64,000 nucleotides of DNA, taken from positions 2,259,501 through 2,323,500 of the forward strand of contig NZ_LZEU01000001.1 of the NCBI RefSeq assembly GCF_014490745.1, in the 5' to 3' direction. This document shows positions 17,639 to 26,928 of the stretch, one piece after another. The position numbers were made by a program, and so were the translations under genes. Each line of letters begins with the position of its first letter. Position 1 is the stretch's first letter. Origin of the DNA: Pseudomonas alcaligenes. Lineage in GTDB: Bacteria; Pseudomonadota; Gammaproteobacteria; Pseudomonadales; Pseudomonadaceae. The notes under the pieces were generated by a model. That model searched no databases, was not told where the DNA came from, and saw only the letters and a list, made by a program, of their open reading frames with translations.

Positions 17639-19927
17639 TTAAGGCATACCGAGCTGCCGCCTGATCTGCGCCAGGCGCGGATCAGCAGGTGCCGCTTGCT
17701 GCATGCGCTCGAGATAGGAAAGCGCCTGGTCGCGTTGCTGTAACGAGCCGTGCAGGTAGATCAAGGCATACAGCAGGTCGGCATCTTCCGGAGCCTGATC
17801 CAGTCCAGCCTCCAGGGCGCCCTGAGCCTCTTCGGCGCGGCCTAGCTGCAACAGCAGCAAACCCTGGTTGTAGCGAATGCGCGGGTTGTTCGGCAAGGCG
17901 TTGGCTGCTTCCCCCAGCCAGTGCGCGGCTTCTTCTGCTTGGCTTTGTTCGGCCAGCAACAGTGCGAGCATATAGGCCAGGTTGCCGCGATCGGCTGGCG
18001 GCATATCATTGAGCGCCAGGCCCTCGCGTAGCGTCTGCTGGGCCTCGTCCTGATGCAGTGTGGTATTGGCCAGGGTCACCAGCTTGACGCGGGCAGGAGA
18101 GAAGTACGGATCCATTCGCAAGGCCTGACGGTATTGCTCCATGGCTTCCAGCTGACGGTTCTTGCGCTCCAGTAGTAGTCCTAGGGAAAGGCGGCTGCTT
18201 GGCAGGTCGGCATTGCTGCGCAGACGTTTTTCATACTCGTCCAGAGCGCTGCGGAAGGCTTCCCTGCGCGATTCCGGCAAGGCGAGCAGGGGGATGCCCG
18301 TCAATGCGCGCAGAGCCTCGTCGCGTACCGCCAGATTGGCATCGTCAAGCAGCGGCAGCAGCCGCTCGACACGGGTAACCGGCTCGAGCTCGGCAAAGCC
18401 CGGAATGCTGTAGGCGCGTACCAGGGGGTTCTCGTCCTTGAGTGCCTGGGTCAGGCTGGGCAGAGCTGCAGCATCGCCGAGTTCAACCAACTGCTCGGCG
18501 GCGCTGGCGCGCACTATGGCGGGCTTACTCATGTCGCCGATCAGCGCGGCCAGTTGCGCCAGCGCCGTAGCACTACCCAGCCTGGCAGCATTCAGGCTCT
18601 GGCCATAGTGTGGCGGTCGTTGCGGCTGCTTGAACCAGTGCTCGATGGCCCCCGCGGCCCAGTTTGCAGATTTGCCCGCATGACAGGAGGTGCAGGCATC
18701 CGGGCTGGCCAGCTGGTCGCTCAGGTCTGGTCGTGGAATGCGAATGCTATGGTCGCGACGCGGGTCGATCACCATGTAGGTCTTGCTCGGCATATGACAA
18801 TTGACGCACTGGGCGCCGGCCGACCCGGGCTCATGGTGATGGTGTTCCGGGCTGTCGTAGAGCTTCGCCTGCAGACTAGGGAAGCGTGCCGGTGGCCGTT
18901 CCTGGTGGCATTGCAGGCACAGGCTGTTGCCTTTGGCCTTGAGCTTGGCGGTGTGGGGGTTGTGGCAGTCCGTACAGGTCACGCCCGCGGCGAACATCTT
19001 GCTCTGGGTGAACGAGCCATATTCATAGGCCTCGCCATCTATCTGCCCGTCGGCATGGTAGAGGTCGGCCCGTAGAGAGGCGGGCAGTGCGCTGTCCAGC
19101 AGCGGATGGCCGGGTTGCTGGCCAACCCCCAGGCTCTGGCGGCGACTATGGCAAAAAGCGCATTGCTCGACCTGGCCCCGGCTGCCGAGGCTCTTGAAGT
19201 CCACCTGCAGGCCTATCTCGCTGGCCGAGGTGTATGCCTGCTTGTGCTGGCTCTGAGCCCATTCGACATGGGCCAACCCCGGGCCATGGCAGCCTTGGCA
19301 GCCGACACTCTGTTCATGCCAGGTACTGGCGAAGCTGTCGCTCTTGTCGTCGTAGTGCTTGAGCAGGTTGCTCGAATGGCAATCGGCGCACATGGCGTTC
19401 CAGTTCTGGTAGCGGCCAGTCCAGTGCAGCGGGTCGCTGGGCGAGAATTGTCGCCCGGGGTAGAGCGAGAACCAGCGCTGCCCGCCGGCATCCTTGGGGC
19501 GGCTGTCCCAGGCGATGGTCAGGCTCTGCAGGCGGCCGCCGGGAAACTCCACCAGGTATTGCTGCAGCGGCTGGTGACCGAATGTATAGCGGATCGGAAA
19601 GTTGGCTGGCTTGCCATCAGCGCCTTCGGTGTTGACGAAGAACCGACCACCCTGACGAAAAAATCGGGCTTGCACGCCAGCTTCCTGGAACCGTGCATTG
19701 TTGAAATTGCCCAGCACGTTCTCTGCTGTCGCATCGCGCATGGCCCAGGCATGGTCGGACTTCTCCCAGCCCCGGGCTTGCTCTCTGTGGCAACCCATGC
19801 AGCTTTCTGCCGGGGCATAGCCGGCCGAATCCTGGGCCAGTCCTGGCGAATGCACCTCACTGGCCAACAGGGCCGAACTTGGCAGGGTTAGCAGACACAG
19901 ACAAGTGAGCAGGCGAAGCAGGATCAA
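17639..19927 (-). CDS. Secreted octaheme c-type cytochrome with HEAT and TPR repeats
   Basis: 762 residues with an N-terminal signal peptide (about 22 residues). Eight CXXCH heme sites lie in the first ~420 residues: CMGCH, CADCH, CQGCH, CAFCH, CTDCH, CLQCH, CVNCH and CTSCH. The middle (about 455-560) looks like HEAT-type repeats. The C-terminal third holds tetratricopeptide repeats (for example AMEQYRQALRMDPYFSPARVKL and IRYNQGLLLLQLGRAEEAQGAL). A periplasmic electron-transfer protein is likely. The partner and substrate are unknown, and no quinol oxidase or assembly gene is adjacent. Confidence 0.85.
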   Translation of the reverse strand: MILLRLLTCLCLLTLPSSALLASEVHSPGLAQDSAGYAPAESCMGCHREQARGWEKSDHAWAMRDATAENVLGNFNNARFQEAGVQARFFRQGGRFFVNTEGADGKPANFPIRYTFGHQPLQQYLVEFPGGRLQSLTIAWDSRPKDAGGQRWFSLYPGRQFSPSDPLHWTGRYQNWNAMCADCHSSNLLKHYDDKSDSFASTWHEQSVGCQGCHGPGLAHVEWAQSQHKQAYTSASEIGLQVDFKSLGSRGQVEQCAFCHSRRQSLGVGQQPGHPLLDSALPASLRADLYHADGQIDGEAYEYGSFTQSKMFAAGVTCTDCHNPHTAKLKAKGNSLCLQCHQERPPARFPSLQAKLYDSPEHHHHEPGSAGAQCVNCHMPSKTYMVIDPRRDHSIRIPRPDLSDQLASPDACTSCHAGKSANWAAGAIEHWFKQPQRPPHYGQSLNAARLGSATALAQLAALIGDMSKPAIVRASAAEQLVELGDAAALPSLTQALKDENPLVRAYSIPGFAELEPVTRVERLLPLLDDANLAVRDEALRALTGIPLLALPESRREAFRSALDEYEKRLRSNADLPSSRLSLGLLLERKNRQLEAMEQYRQALRMDPYFSPARVKLVTLANTTLHQDEAQQTLREGLALNDMPPADRGNLAYMLALLLAEQSQAEEAAHWLGEAANALPNNPRIRYNQGLLLLQLGRAEEAQGALEAGLDQAPEDADLLYALIYLHGSLQQRDQALSYLERMQQAAPADPRLAQIRRQLGMP

Positions 19928-20167
19928 GCGGGTTTCCTTGGCTGGTTGGAAGACTCAAGGCCGGCAGTTTATCGGCTGTCATCGAGTGATTAGAGAAAAA
20001 TCGACAGGTGCTGCTCGTCTACGCCCTGGCAACTGAGCGCGATGTACTGGCTGTCTGCAGACTATTGGCCGCCAGCGGGGCGGGCACGAAAGACGGCCGC
20101 TAGCCTCTGGCGAGCAAAGGGGCAGGGGGGACGTAAAGAGCCCCCGGTTCAAGCGCAGGCAGTCAGC

Positions 20168-21208
20168 CTAGGATGCGCTGCCTTGACGTTTGCGCTGCTG
20201 TTTCACCCGGTACATTTCGCGATCCGCCAGCTTGATGGCTTCTTCCGCCGTCATGCTTTCAGGCGTGACGGCCACGACCCCGATGCTCGCGCCCTGGTAG
20301 TGGATATCGTCGAGGCCATGGCCCAGTTCATATTGCCCGACCGTCGCCGCGGTCAGGCGCTGCTGGAGCAGCTCGGCGGCATGCCGCATGCCCGCGGCCA
20401 GGTTTTCGTGTTCGGCCGGGGTACCCAGGGCGATGATGACGAATTCATCGCCGCCCGTGCGCCCGAGGATATCGCTGGCCCGCAGGCCGTGCTGCAGCTT
20501 GGCCGCGATACCGCGCAGGAACTGGTCGCCGGCCATATGGCCATGGGTATCGTTGATGAGCTTGAAGCCATCCAGATCGATAACCCCCACGAGCAGGTAT
20601 TTGAGCTCCCGCTGGGCCAGGGCAAACAGGTGCGCCGATTCGCTCAGGACGGCACGCCGGTTGGGCAGGTCGGTCAGGGAGTCGGTGAGGGCCAGCTTGG
20701 CCAGCGCGCTATTGGCGGACTGCAGCTGCTCGACCAACTGCTCGCGCTCAAGCGAATAGCTCAGCAAGCCTGACAGCAGCATCAGCAGTGGCTCAGCCTC
20801 GGAGGAGCGGGGCACCTGGGCCGAGCTGGCAGCACAGACCGTGCCCAGCACCCGGCCATCCTGGGAGCGGATCGGCGCGCTCACATAGGTCTTGATCCCC
20901 AGAGCCGCGGCTGCTTCCGAATCGCCCCAGCATTCGGCGACGTTATCCGAATACAGCCGGTTTTCCTCCAGGGCCCGCTTGCACAGCGTATCGGCCCAGG
21001 GCACCACCAGGCCTTCAGGGATGACCATGCTGCCGACGTTGCGGGAATACTCGATGCGCTGCACACCTTGCTCGGTATCGATGGTCGTCAGGTAGGTCGA
21101 CTCCATGCCGGTCACCTGACCGAGCAGTGTCAACAAGGGCCGTGTCAGTTCTTCCAGCGTGCGGGCTTTGGGAATGGTTTCGGAGAGAAGCGAAAGTATC
21201 TGATCCAT
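20168..21208 (-). CDS. GAF-GGDEF diguanylate cyclase
   Basis: 346 residues: an N-terminal GAF sensor domain (about 15-155) and a C-terminal GGDEF domain (about 172-340). The active site is intact (TGGDEFVII, 251-259). The inhibitory site RASD (243-246) lies five residues upstream, so product inhibition by c-di-GMP is expected. There is no membrane segment, which suggests a cytoplasmic enzyme. The ligand sensed by the GAF domain is unknown. It stands alone between the cytochrome and the photolyase cluster. Confidence 0.92.
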   Translation of the reverse strand: MDQILSLLSETIPKARTLEELTRPLLTLLGQVTGMESTYLTTIDTEQGVQRIEYSRNVGSMVIPEGLVVPWADTLCKRALEENRLYSDNVAECWGDSEAAAALGIKTYVSAPIRSQDGRVLGTVCAASSAQVPRSSEAEPLLMLLSGLLSYSLEREQLVEQLQSANSALAKLALTDSLTDLPNRRAVLSESAHLFALAQRELKYLLVGVIDLDGFKLINDTHGHMAGDQFLRGIAAKLQHGLRASDILGRTGGDEFVIIALGTPAEHENLAAGMRHAAELLQQRLTAATVGQYELGHGLDDIHYQGASIGVVAVTPESMTAEEAIKLADREMYRVKQQRKRQGSAS

Positions 21209-21449
21209 TGCGGTACTTCGGCGGCAGACAGGTATCGCGATTGTTAGCCAAATGGCCGCTTGCTGGAAAGCTGCCTACGTCACCGTATGAGTGGTCAGGC
21301 GAAGCAATCGAGCTTTTCCGTCAGGGACTTAGACATGAGATATGACAGGAGCTCTCCTCAGCCGGACGAAATGCCTCGCGAAAAAACCTATACATAAACT
21401 ATTGTCTGTATAAGTATTGCCTATGTGTGAGCAGATCCAGAGGATTGTC

Positions 21450-22001
21450 ATGGCCCTGTCAATTTCTACCTCGCCGACGTTGCGCCTTGTTGCCTGGCTT
21501 TGGTTGCTGATGGCGGCTCCATCGGCCTGGGCGGATTGGCGTGCTGAGCTTCCCGGCGCCGCACTGGTCGGCCAGGGCAACTTCACCTGGTTCGGCTGGC
21601 GGGTCTACCAGGCGCGTCTGTGGAGCCCTGCAGCTTCCGTGAGCTGGGAACAACCCTTTGCCTTGGAGCTGATCTATCGCCGCGAGCTGTCGCGGGACAC
21701 TCTGGTGCGAGCCAGCATGGAAGAGATGCGCCGGCTGGGCGGCGCTTCGGTCAATGAGGCCCGCCTGGCGGCCTGGGACGGCGAGATGCGCAAGGCCTTT
21801 GTCGATGTCCAGCCGGGCCAGCGCATCACCGGCCTCTACCAGCCGGGCAAGGGCGGCAGCTTCTATGTCGACGGCGAGTTCCGTCACGCGGTGGCCGACA
21901 CCGACTTCGCCCGCGCCTTCTTCGCCATCTGGCTGGATGCCCGCACTCGCCATCCCCAGCTGCGCCGCGAGCTGCTGGGGCTCAATGAGACAAACCCATG
22001 A
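21450..22001 (+). CDS. Chalcone isomerase-like periplasmic protein
   Basis: 183 residues. A signal peptide ends in SAWA before DWRAELPGAALVG. The mature domain resembles the bacterial chalcone isomerase-like family (LVGQGNFTWFGWRVYQARLW; FVDVQPGQRITGLYQPG). These bacterial proteins are not known to act on chalcones. It overlaps the next gene by four bases (ATGA) and opens a tightly packed set that runs to the photolyase. ATG 21450 is chosen over upstream starts because the signal peptide then begins correctly. Confidence 0.8.
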   Translation: MALSISTSPTLRLVAWLWLLMAAPSAWADWRAELPGAALVGQGNFTWFGWRVYQARLWSPAASVSWEQPFALELIYRRELSRDTLVRASMEEMRRLGGASVNEARLAAWDGEMRKAFVDVQPGQRITGLYQPGKGGSFYVDGEFRHAVADTDFARAFFAIWLDARTRHPQLRRELLGLNETNP

Positions 22002-22555
22002 GGACGTTGCCGATGCGCATCGGGGTCTGGTTGTTGTGCTGCCTGCTGCTGAGCGCTTGCGGCAGTGTCGAGGTCGAGCACTACGCCAATGAGCGCCCGC
22101 AGCTGGATCTACCGGGGTACTTCTCGCGGCCGGTGCAGGCCTGGGGCATCTTCCAGAATCGCTCGGGTGAGGTGGTCAAGCGCTTCAAGGTCGACATCAC
22201 CAGCCGCCGCGAGGGCGAGCGGCTGATCCTCGACGAGCGCTTTCTCTACAGCGACGGCACCCGCCAGCAGCGGATCTGGAGCCTGGTTCCGGCAGGTGAG
22301 GGGCGTTGGCTGGGGCGCGCTGCGGACGTGATCGGCGAGGCCCGTGGCGAGGTGGCTGGCAATGCCTTGCGCTGGCGCTATCGATTGAACCTGGACGTGG
22401 ACGGCACGACCTGGGAAGTGGACTTCGATGACTGGATGTACCTGATGGATGAGGACACCCTCATCAACCGTTCGAGCATGAGCAAGCTCGGCGTCGAACT
22501 GGGCCAGGTGACCCTGTTCTTCCGCCGTGACCCCGGGCCGGACGCCAACCACTGA
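21998..22555 (+). CDS. DUF3833 lipoprotein
   Basis: 185 residues. A lipoprotein signal has the lipobox LLLSACGS (Cys ~21). The mature part carries typical DUF3833 blocks: AWGIFQNRSGEVVKRFKV, LDERFLYSDGT, and DDWMYLMDEDTLINRSSMSKLG. In many gammaproteobacteria DUF3833 genes cluster with chalcone isomerase-like and photolyase genes in light or singlet-oxygen stress loci. The molecular role is unknown. Confidence 0.85.
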   Translation: MRTLPMRIGVWLLCCLLLSACGSVEVEHYANERPQLDLPGYFSRPVQAWGIFQNRSGEVVKRFKVDITSRREGERLILDERFLYSDGTRQQRIWSLVPAGEGRWLGRAADVIGEARGEVAGNALRWRYRLNLDVDGTTWEVDFDDWMYLMDEDTLINRSSMSKLGVELGQVTLFFRRDPGPDANH

Positions 22556-22590
22556 GAAGGCGCCGCGGCGAGCGGCAGGAGGACTCGGCG

Positions 22591-22896
22591 ATGAATCTTC
22601 AGCAACTGGGCGAGGCCGCGCTGGCGGGGCGTGTCGAGGGAGTCGAGGTGGTGTCGCTGGAGGGCGGTTTCTACATCCTGCAGGCGAGGCTCGCTTCGGG
22701 TCTCGAGCCGGTGCGAGACGAGCAGGGAAGGGTGCTGCACTTGCGCTCGGCCACTCAGATCCGTGAACTGCTGCAGGACATGCCGCGGTTGCCTTGCGAG
22801 CTGGTACAGCACTGCGCCCATGACGAGATGTGCGGCGTTCGCGAGGGTGCGATAGGGCCGCTGCGCCTGCCGCTGTCGCTGGAGCAGCGCTGGTGA
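22591..22896 (+). CDS. DUF6482 small cytoplasmic protein
   Basis: 101 residues starting MNLQQLGEAALAGRV, with the family blocks VVSLEGGFYILQARL, LHLRSATQIRELLQD and HDEMCG. GGAGGA precedes the ATG. Its stop overlaps the GTG start of the photolyase gene (GTGA, 22893-22896), so the two are translationally coupled. No function is established for the family. Confidence 0.72.
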   Translation: MNLQQLGEAALAGRVEGVEVVSLEGGFYILQARLASGLEPVRDEQGRVLHLRSATQIRELLQDMPRLPCELVQHCAHDEMCGVREGAIGPLRLPLSLEQRW

Positions 22897-24434
22897 GCGA
22901 CGCCGTACGCCGCCTTGGTCTTGTGCTGGGCGATCAGCTCAGTTTCGACCTCTCGCTGTTCGATGCCCTCGACCCAGCCCGTGACGCGGTGCTGATGGCC
23001 GAGGTGAGCGAAGAGGCGTGCTACGTGCCGCATCACCCGCAAAAGATCGTGCTGGTCTTCAGCGCCATGCGCCACTTCGCGCAAGCACTGGAGACGCGTG
23101 GCTGGCGGGTGATCTATGTGCGGCTCGACGCCCCCGACAACAGCGGCAGCCTGGCGGGGGAGTTGCGTCGCTGGCATGCCGCCCTGGGTGGGCCGGCGCT
23201 GCACCTGAGCGAATGCGGTGAGTGGCGGGTGGAGGAGGCCCTGCGTACCGGCGGGTTGTCGCTGAACTGGCACGTCGACCGGCGTTTCCTCTGTTCCCGC
23301 GAGGAGTTCGCGCGTTGGGCGGGCAATCGTCGGCAGCTGCGCATGGAGCTCTTCTACCGCGAGATGCGTCGGCGCAGCGGACTGCTCCTGGAGCCCGACG
23401 GTGGGCCGCTGGGCGGTAGCTGGAACTTCGATGCCGACAATCGCAAGGCACTGCCGAAAGGTGCGCGGGGGCCGTTTCCCGCACGCTTTCGGCAGGACGT
23501 GATTACCCGTGAGGTGGTGGCCCTGGTGGGCGAGCGGTTCGCCAGTCACTACGGCCGCCTGGAGGGCTTCGACTACCCGGTGACCCACGCCGAGGCGCAG
23601 GAGCTCTGGCAGCATTTCCTCGAGTTCTCCCTGCCATCGTTCGGCGACTATCAGGACGCCATGGCCGAGGGCGAGCCCTACCTGTTCCATGCGCGTATCA
23701 GCGCGGCCCTGAACATCGGCCTGCTGGATCTGCGCCAGCTCTGCGCCGACGTAGAAAGCGCCCACCGTCAGGGTCAAGTCCCGCTCAACGCGGCCGAAGG
23801 TTTCATTCGCCAGTTGATCGGCTGGCGCGAATACGTGCACGGCATCTACTGGCTGCGCATGCCTGATTACGCCGCGCTCAATGTGTTCGGCAATCGCCGG
23901 GCGCTGCCAGAGTTGTACTGGAGCGGCCGTACCGAGATGCGCTGCATGGCTCAGGCGATCAGCCAGACGCTGGAGCTGGGCTATGCCCATCACATCCAGC
24001 GGCTGATGGTCACCGGCAACTTTGCTCTGCTCGCCGGTATAGCTCCCTCGGCCATCTGCGAGTGGTACCTGGCGGTCTACCTGGACGCCTTCGAGTGGGT
24101 CGAGCTGCCCAACACCCTGGGCATGGTGATGCACGCCGACGGCGGCTACTTAGGCTCCAAACCCTATTGCGCCAGCGGCCGCTACATCCAGCGGATGTCC
24201 GATCACTGCGGCGCCTGCCGTTACCGGGTGGATCGGGCGACCGAGGATGACGCCTGCCCGTTCAACTCGCTGTACTGGCACTTCCTGATGCGCCATCGTG
24301 ATCACCTCGGTCGCAATCCACGCCTGGCCATGGCCTATCGCAACCTGCAACGCATGGACGAGTCCCGCGTCGCCGCGCTCTGGCAGCGTGGCGAGCAGTT
24401 GCTGGCGCGGCTGGATGCTGGAGAGGCACTGTGA
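22893..24434 (+). CDS. Fe-S bacterial cryptochrome/photolyase (PhrB-like, (6-4)-type)
   Basis: 513 residues from a GTG start. The N-terminal alpha/beta domain begins RLGLVLGDQLSFDLSLFDAL. The FAD-binding helical domain contains FIRQLIGWREYVHGIYW. The C-terminal cysteines of the FeS-BCP class are visible: Cys in SAICEWYLAVY and three in HCGACRYRV...DDACPFN, which would hold a 4Fe-4S cluster. The family repairs (6-4) photoproducts with blue light, or acts as a cryptochrome. Coupled by GTGA overlaps to DUF6482 upstream and DUF2256 downstream. Confidence 0.9.
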   Translation: MSDAVRRLGLVLGDQLSFDLSLFDALDPARDAVLMAEVSEEACYVPHHPQKIVLVFSAMRHFAQALETRGWRVIYVRLDAPDNSGSLAGELRRWHAALGGPALHLSECGEWRVEEALRTGGLSLNWHVDRRFLCSREEFARWAGNRRQLRMELFYREMRRRSGLLLEPDGGPLGGSWNFDADNRKALPKGARGPFPARFRQDVITREVVALVGERFASHYGRLEGFDYPVTHAEAQELWQHFLEFSLPSFGDYQDAMAEGEPYLFHARISAALNIGLLDLRQLCADVESAHRQGQVPLNAAEGFIRQLIGWREYVHGIYWLRMPDYAALNVFGNRRALPELYWSGRTEMRCMAQAISQTLELGYAHHIQRLMVTGNFALLAGIAPSAICEWYLAVYLDAFEWVELPNTLGMVMHADGGYLGSKPYCASGRYIQRMSDHCGACRYRVDRATEDDACPFNSLYWHFLMRHRDHLGRNPRLAMAYRNLQRMDESRVAALWQRGEQLLARLDAGEAL

Positions 24435-24607
24435 AGAAGCCTCATCTGCCACAGAAAACCTGCGTGGTCTGCGGCCGGCCGTTTGCCTGGCGGCGCCGCT
24501 GGGCACGCTGCTGGGAGGAGGTACGCTATTGCTCCGCCCGTTGCCGTGGGCAGCGCGACTACCGAGCGTTATTGCCCCAGCTAAGTGACCACCCAGAAGC
24601 AAGATAG
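24431..24607 (+). CDS. DUF2256 small zinc-type protein
   Basis: A 58-residue gene starting at the GTG that overlaps the photolyase stop (GTGA at 24431-24434). The product reads KKPHLPQKTCVVCGRPFAWR, then RRWARCWEEVRYCSARCRGQ, the recognisable DUF2256 pattern with C-x2-C and C-x3-C pairs, basic and probably zinc-binding. DUF2256 genes commonly accompany PhrB-type photolyases. The second overlap of the same kind supports one coupled operon. Function unknown. Confidence 0.85.
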   Translation: MKKPHLPQKTCVVCGRPFAWRRRWARCWEEVRYCSARCRGQRDYRALLPQLSDHPEAR

Positions 24608-24695
24608 GCCGCCTTGCAGTTGCTGATCTGCGCCAGCAAGCCCGCACAAGACCTGACCCGCCTCCACGGCTCGTACAGGCGAGTCAGGGCAGCCC

Positions 24696-24905
24696 TCATC
24701 CCTGCGGTTTTTGGCTGCGGTACTCGGTGGTGGTCATGCCTGCGTAACCCCAGTTATCGGTGTCGACTTCCTCGATTACGATGTGAGTGAGTTCGGGCTG
24801 CTTGTTAAGTACGCGCTGCAGGGTCTCGGTGATTTCCTTGATGACCTGGGCTTTCTGCTGGCGGGTTACGCCGTCACGGGTGATGCGGACACTGACGAAG
24901 GGCAT
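24696..24905 (-). CDS. 4-oxalocrotonate tautomerase-family protein
   Basis: 69 residues starting MPFVSVRITRDGVTRQQKAQ. After removal of Met the catalytic Pro1 is exposed. A second typical stretch is HIVIEEVDTDNWGYAG. Small tautomerases assemble as hexamers and interconvert enol and keto acids. The start is set at this Met because the Pro must be first; the longer frame is rejected. Lies downstream of the SDR gene on the same strand, so the two may be cotranscribed. Confidence 0.9.
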   Translation of the reverse strand: MPFVSVRITRDGVTRQQKAQVIKEITETLQRVLNKQPELTHIVIEEVDTDNWGYAGMTTTEYRSQKPQG

Positions 24906-24972
24906 GGTGTTGCTCCTGTGGGGGGAAGTTCTCAAATGGGGAGGCGCGGGCCGCCCCGTTAGGTTTAGCCAA

Positions 24973-25704
24973 TTACCATTTACCGACGCTCATTCCGCCG
25001 TCGACCGGGAGTACCACGCCCGTGGTGAACTGAGCATTGGCCAGGTAGAGCACGGCATCGGCGATATCGCTGACGCGGCCGATGCGCCCGGCCGGTTGCA
25101 GGCCGTTGAGGAAATCGAAGCTGGCCGGGTCGTGCATCGGCGTCTCGATGATGCCGGGGGCCACCGCATTGACCTGGATATTGTGGGGTGACAGCTCCAG
25201 CGCCAGGGCCCGGGTGACCTGGTTCAGGCCACCCTTGATCAGCACCGGAAGAGCGGCGGGCACGGCGAGGTTGGGCTGCAGCGCCACGGCGGCGGTGATG
25301 TTGATGATCTGCCCCTGGCGCCGCTCGATCATGTGCGCGGCAGCGGCCTGTGAGGCGTAGACCACGCCCTTGAGGTTGGTTTCCAGCAGGCCGTCGATGT
25401 CCGCGGGGCTGTATTCGATGAAGGGCTTGGGCAGGAAGAAGCCAGCGTTGTTGACCAGCACGTCGACCTGGCCGAAGGCCTCGATAGCGGCCTTGATCAG
25501 GCGGCGCGCTGTGTCCGGCCTGGCGATGTCGCCGGCCACACCGATAAAGGCAGGGTTGTCCAGTTGCGCCCTGGCTTCGTCCAGGCGCTCGGCGGAGCGA
25601 GCGTTGCCGACCACGTTGAAGCCGCTGGCGAGGAAGGCCTGGGCCAGGCCGAAGCCGATGCCGCTGGAGGCGCCGGTGATCACCACGGTTCTGCTGTTAC
25701 TCAT
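24973..25704 (-). CDS. Short-chain dehydrogenase-like protein with altered active site
   Basis: 243 residues with an SDR Rossmann fold: TGASSGIGFG near residue 10, NNAG (~87-90), C-terminal VLPVDGGMSVGKW. The catalytic region differs from the classical Ser-Tyr-Lys set. The strand IINITAAVALQ has no serine at the usual place, and where YxxxK is expected the sequence reads LPVLIKGG, so Lys is kept but Tyr is replaced by Pro. A binding or non-redox role, or a different chemistry, is possible. Divergent from a LysR gene. Confidence 0.82.
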   Translation of the reverse strand: MSNSRTVVITGASSGIGFGLAQAFLASGFNVVGNARSAERLDEARAQLDNPAFIGVAGDIARPDTARRLIKAAIEAFGQVDVLVNNAGFFLPKPFIEYSPADIDGLLETNLKGVVYASQAAAAHMIERRQGQIINITAAVALQPNLAVPAALPVLIKGGLNQVTRALALELSPHNIQVNAVAPGIIETPMHDPASFDFLNGLQPAGRIGRVSDIADAVLYLANAQFTTGVVLPVDGGMSVGKW

Positions 25705-25820
25705 GTCGTTTCTCCCGATGAGGAGGCACCGAGTGGTGCCGATGGGAGGACTATATTTTTGCGCGCTATACGGATAAATATGTATCAGAGAACTTCAGTT
25801 GATACATGGTGTAATCAATC

Positions 25821-26747
25821 ATGCAGCGCCAATTCGACGACATTCTGCTTGGCAGCATCGAATTGTTCTGCCTGGCGGCGGAGCTGGGCAGCTTCACCGC
25901 GGCCGGGCTGGCGGCCGGCGTAACGCCGGCGGCGGTCAGTCGCTCGATCGGTCGACTGGAGGAACGCCTGGGTTCCCGGCTGTTCGTGCGTACCACCCGC
26001 AGCATTCGCCTGACCGAGGGCGGGCGCGGCTACTACGAGCAGTGCCGGCAGGCGCTGACCCAACTGGTGGAGGCCGAGCGCGCGGTGACAGGCCAGCAGC
26101 AGGAGCCTTCGGGTACGCTGCGCATCAGCCTGCCGACCACCTACGGTCATCACCGCATCCTGCCGCTGCTGCCCGAGTTCCGCCGGCGCTACCCGAAGGT
26201 GCAGGTCGATATCCACCTGGGCAACCGCAATATCGACTTCGTCGGCGAAGGCTACGACCTGGCCATCCGCGTGCGCGCGCAGCCGGACTCGACGCTGATC
26301 GCCAGACCGCTGGAGGATGCCCGGCTGGTGGTGGTGGCCACGCCCGAGTACCTGGCGCGCGCCGGTGTACCACAGACTCTGGGTGACCTGGCGCGGCACG
26401 ACTGCATCCAGTTCGAGCTGCCCAGCAGCGGGCGGCGCATCACCTGGCTGTTCAGCGAGGATGGCCACGAGCGGGAGATCCTCACCGAGGGCGGCTACGT
26501 CTGCTCGGACGACGTACTGGGCGGCGTGACCCTGGCCAAGCATGGCGCGGGGCTGTTCCAGACCTACCGCTTCATCGTTGAACGGGAGCTGGCTGAGGGT
26601 TCGCTGGTCGAGGTGCTGCAGCCGTTCGCCGGACGCTCGCGGCCCTTCTCCCTGTTGTATCCCCAGGGCCGGCATATGCCGCTGCGCCTGCGCGCGTTCG
26701 TCGACTTCATCATGGAGCAGCAGCCCCAGTGGGCCGCTGACGCCTGA
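25821..26747 (+). CDS. LysR-family transcriptional regulator
   Basis: 308 residues. The N-terminal helix-turn-helix (IELFCLAAELGSFTAAGLAA; recognition helix TPAAVSRSIGRLEERLG) is followed by a substrate-binding domain with the typical TLRISLPTTYGHHRILPLLPEF. It is divergent from the SDR gene across ~115 bases and probably regulates the SDR-tautomerase pair. Last intact core gene before the island. Confidence 0.9.
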   Translation: MQRQFDDILLGSIELFCLAAELGSFTAAGLAAGVTPAAVSRSIGRLEERLGSRLFVRTTRSIRLTEGGRGYYEQCRQALTQLVEAERAVTGQQQEPSGTLRISLPTTYGHHRILPLLPEFRRRYPKVQVDIHLGNRNIDFVGEGYDLAIRVRAQPDSTLIARPLEDARLVVVATPEYLARAGVPQTLGDLARHDCIQFELPSSGRRITWLFSEDGHEREILTEGGYVCSDDVLGGVTLAKHGAGLFQTYRFIVERELAEGSLVEVLQPFAGRSRPFSLLYPQGRHMPLRLRAFVDFIMEQQPQWAADA

Positions 26748-26928
26748 GCGCCACCCTGTGTATCTGTCGCGCACTGGACGCGCTGGCATACAAAGCGAGC
26801 GCCACTCCGATACGTGCCAGATACGAGCGCGCGGCCAAATGGCGACACCCGACTGATGCTCATCAGGGCTTCCAGGAGTCCCAGCTGAATCAGAAAGCAC
26901 GCAGCTCGCGGGGCGGTCGGGAGACCGT

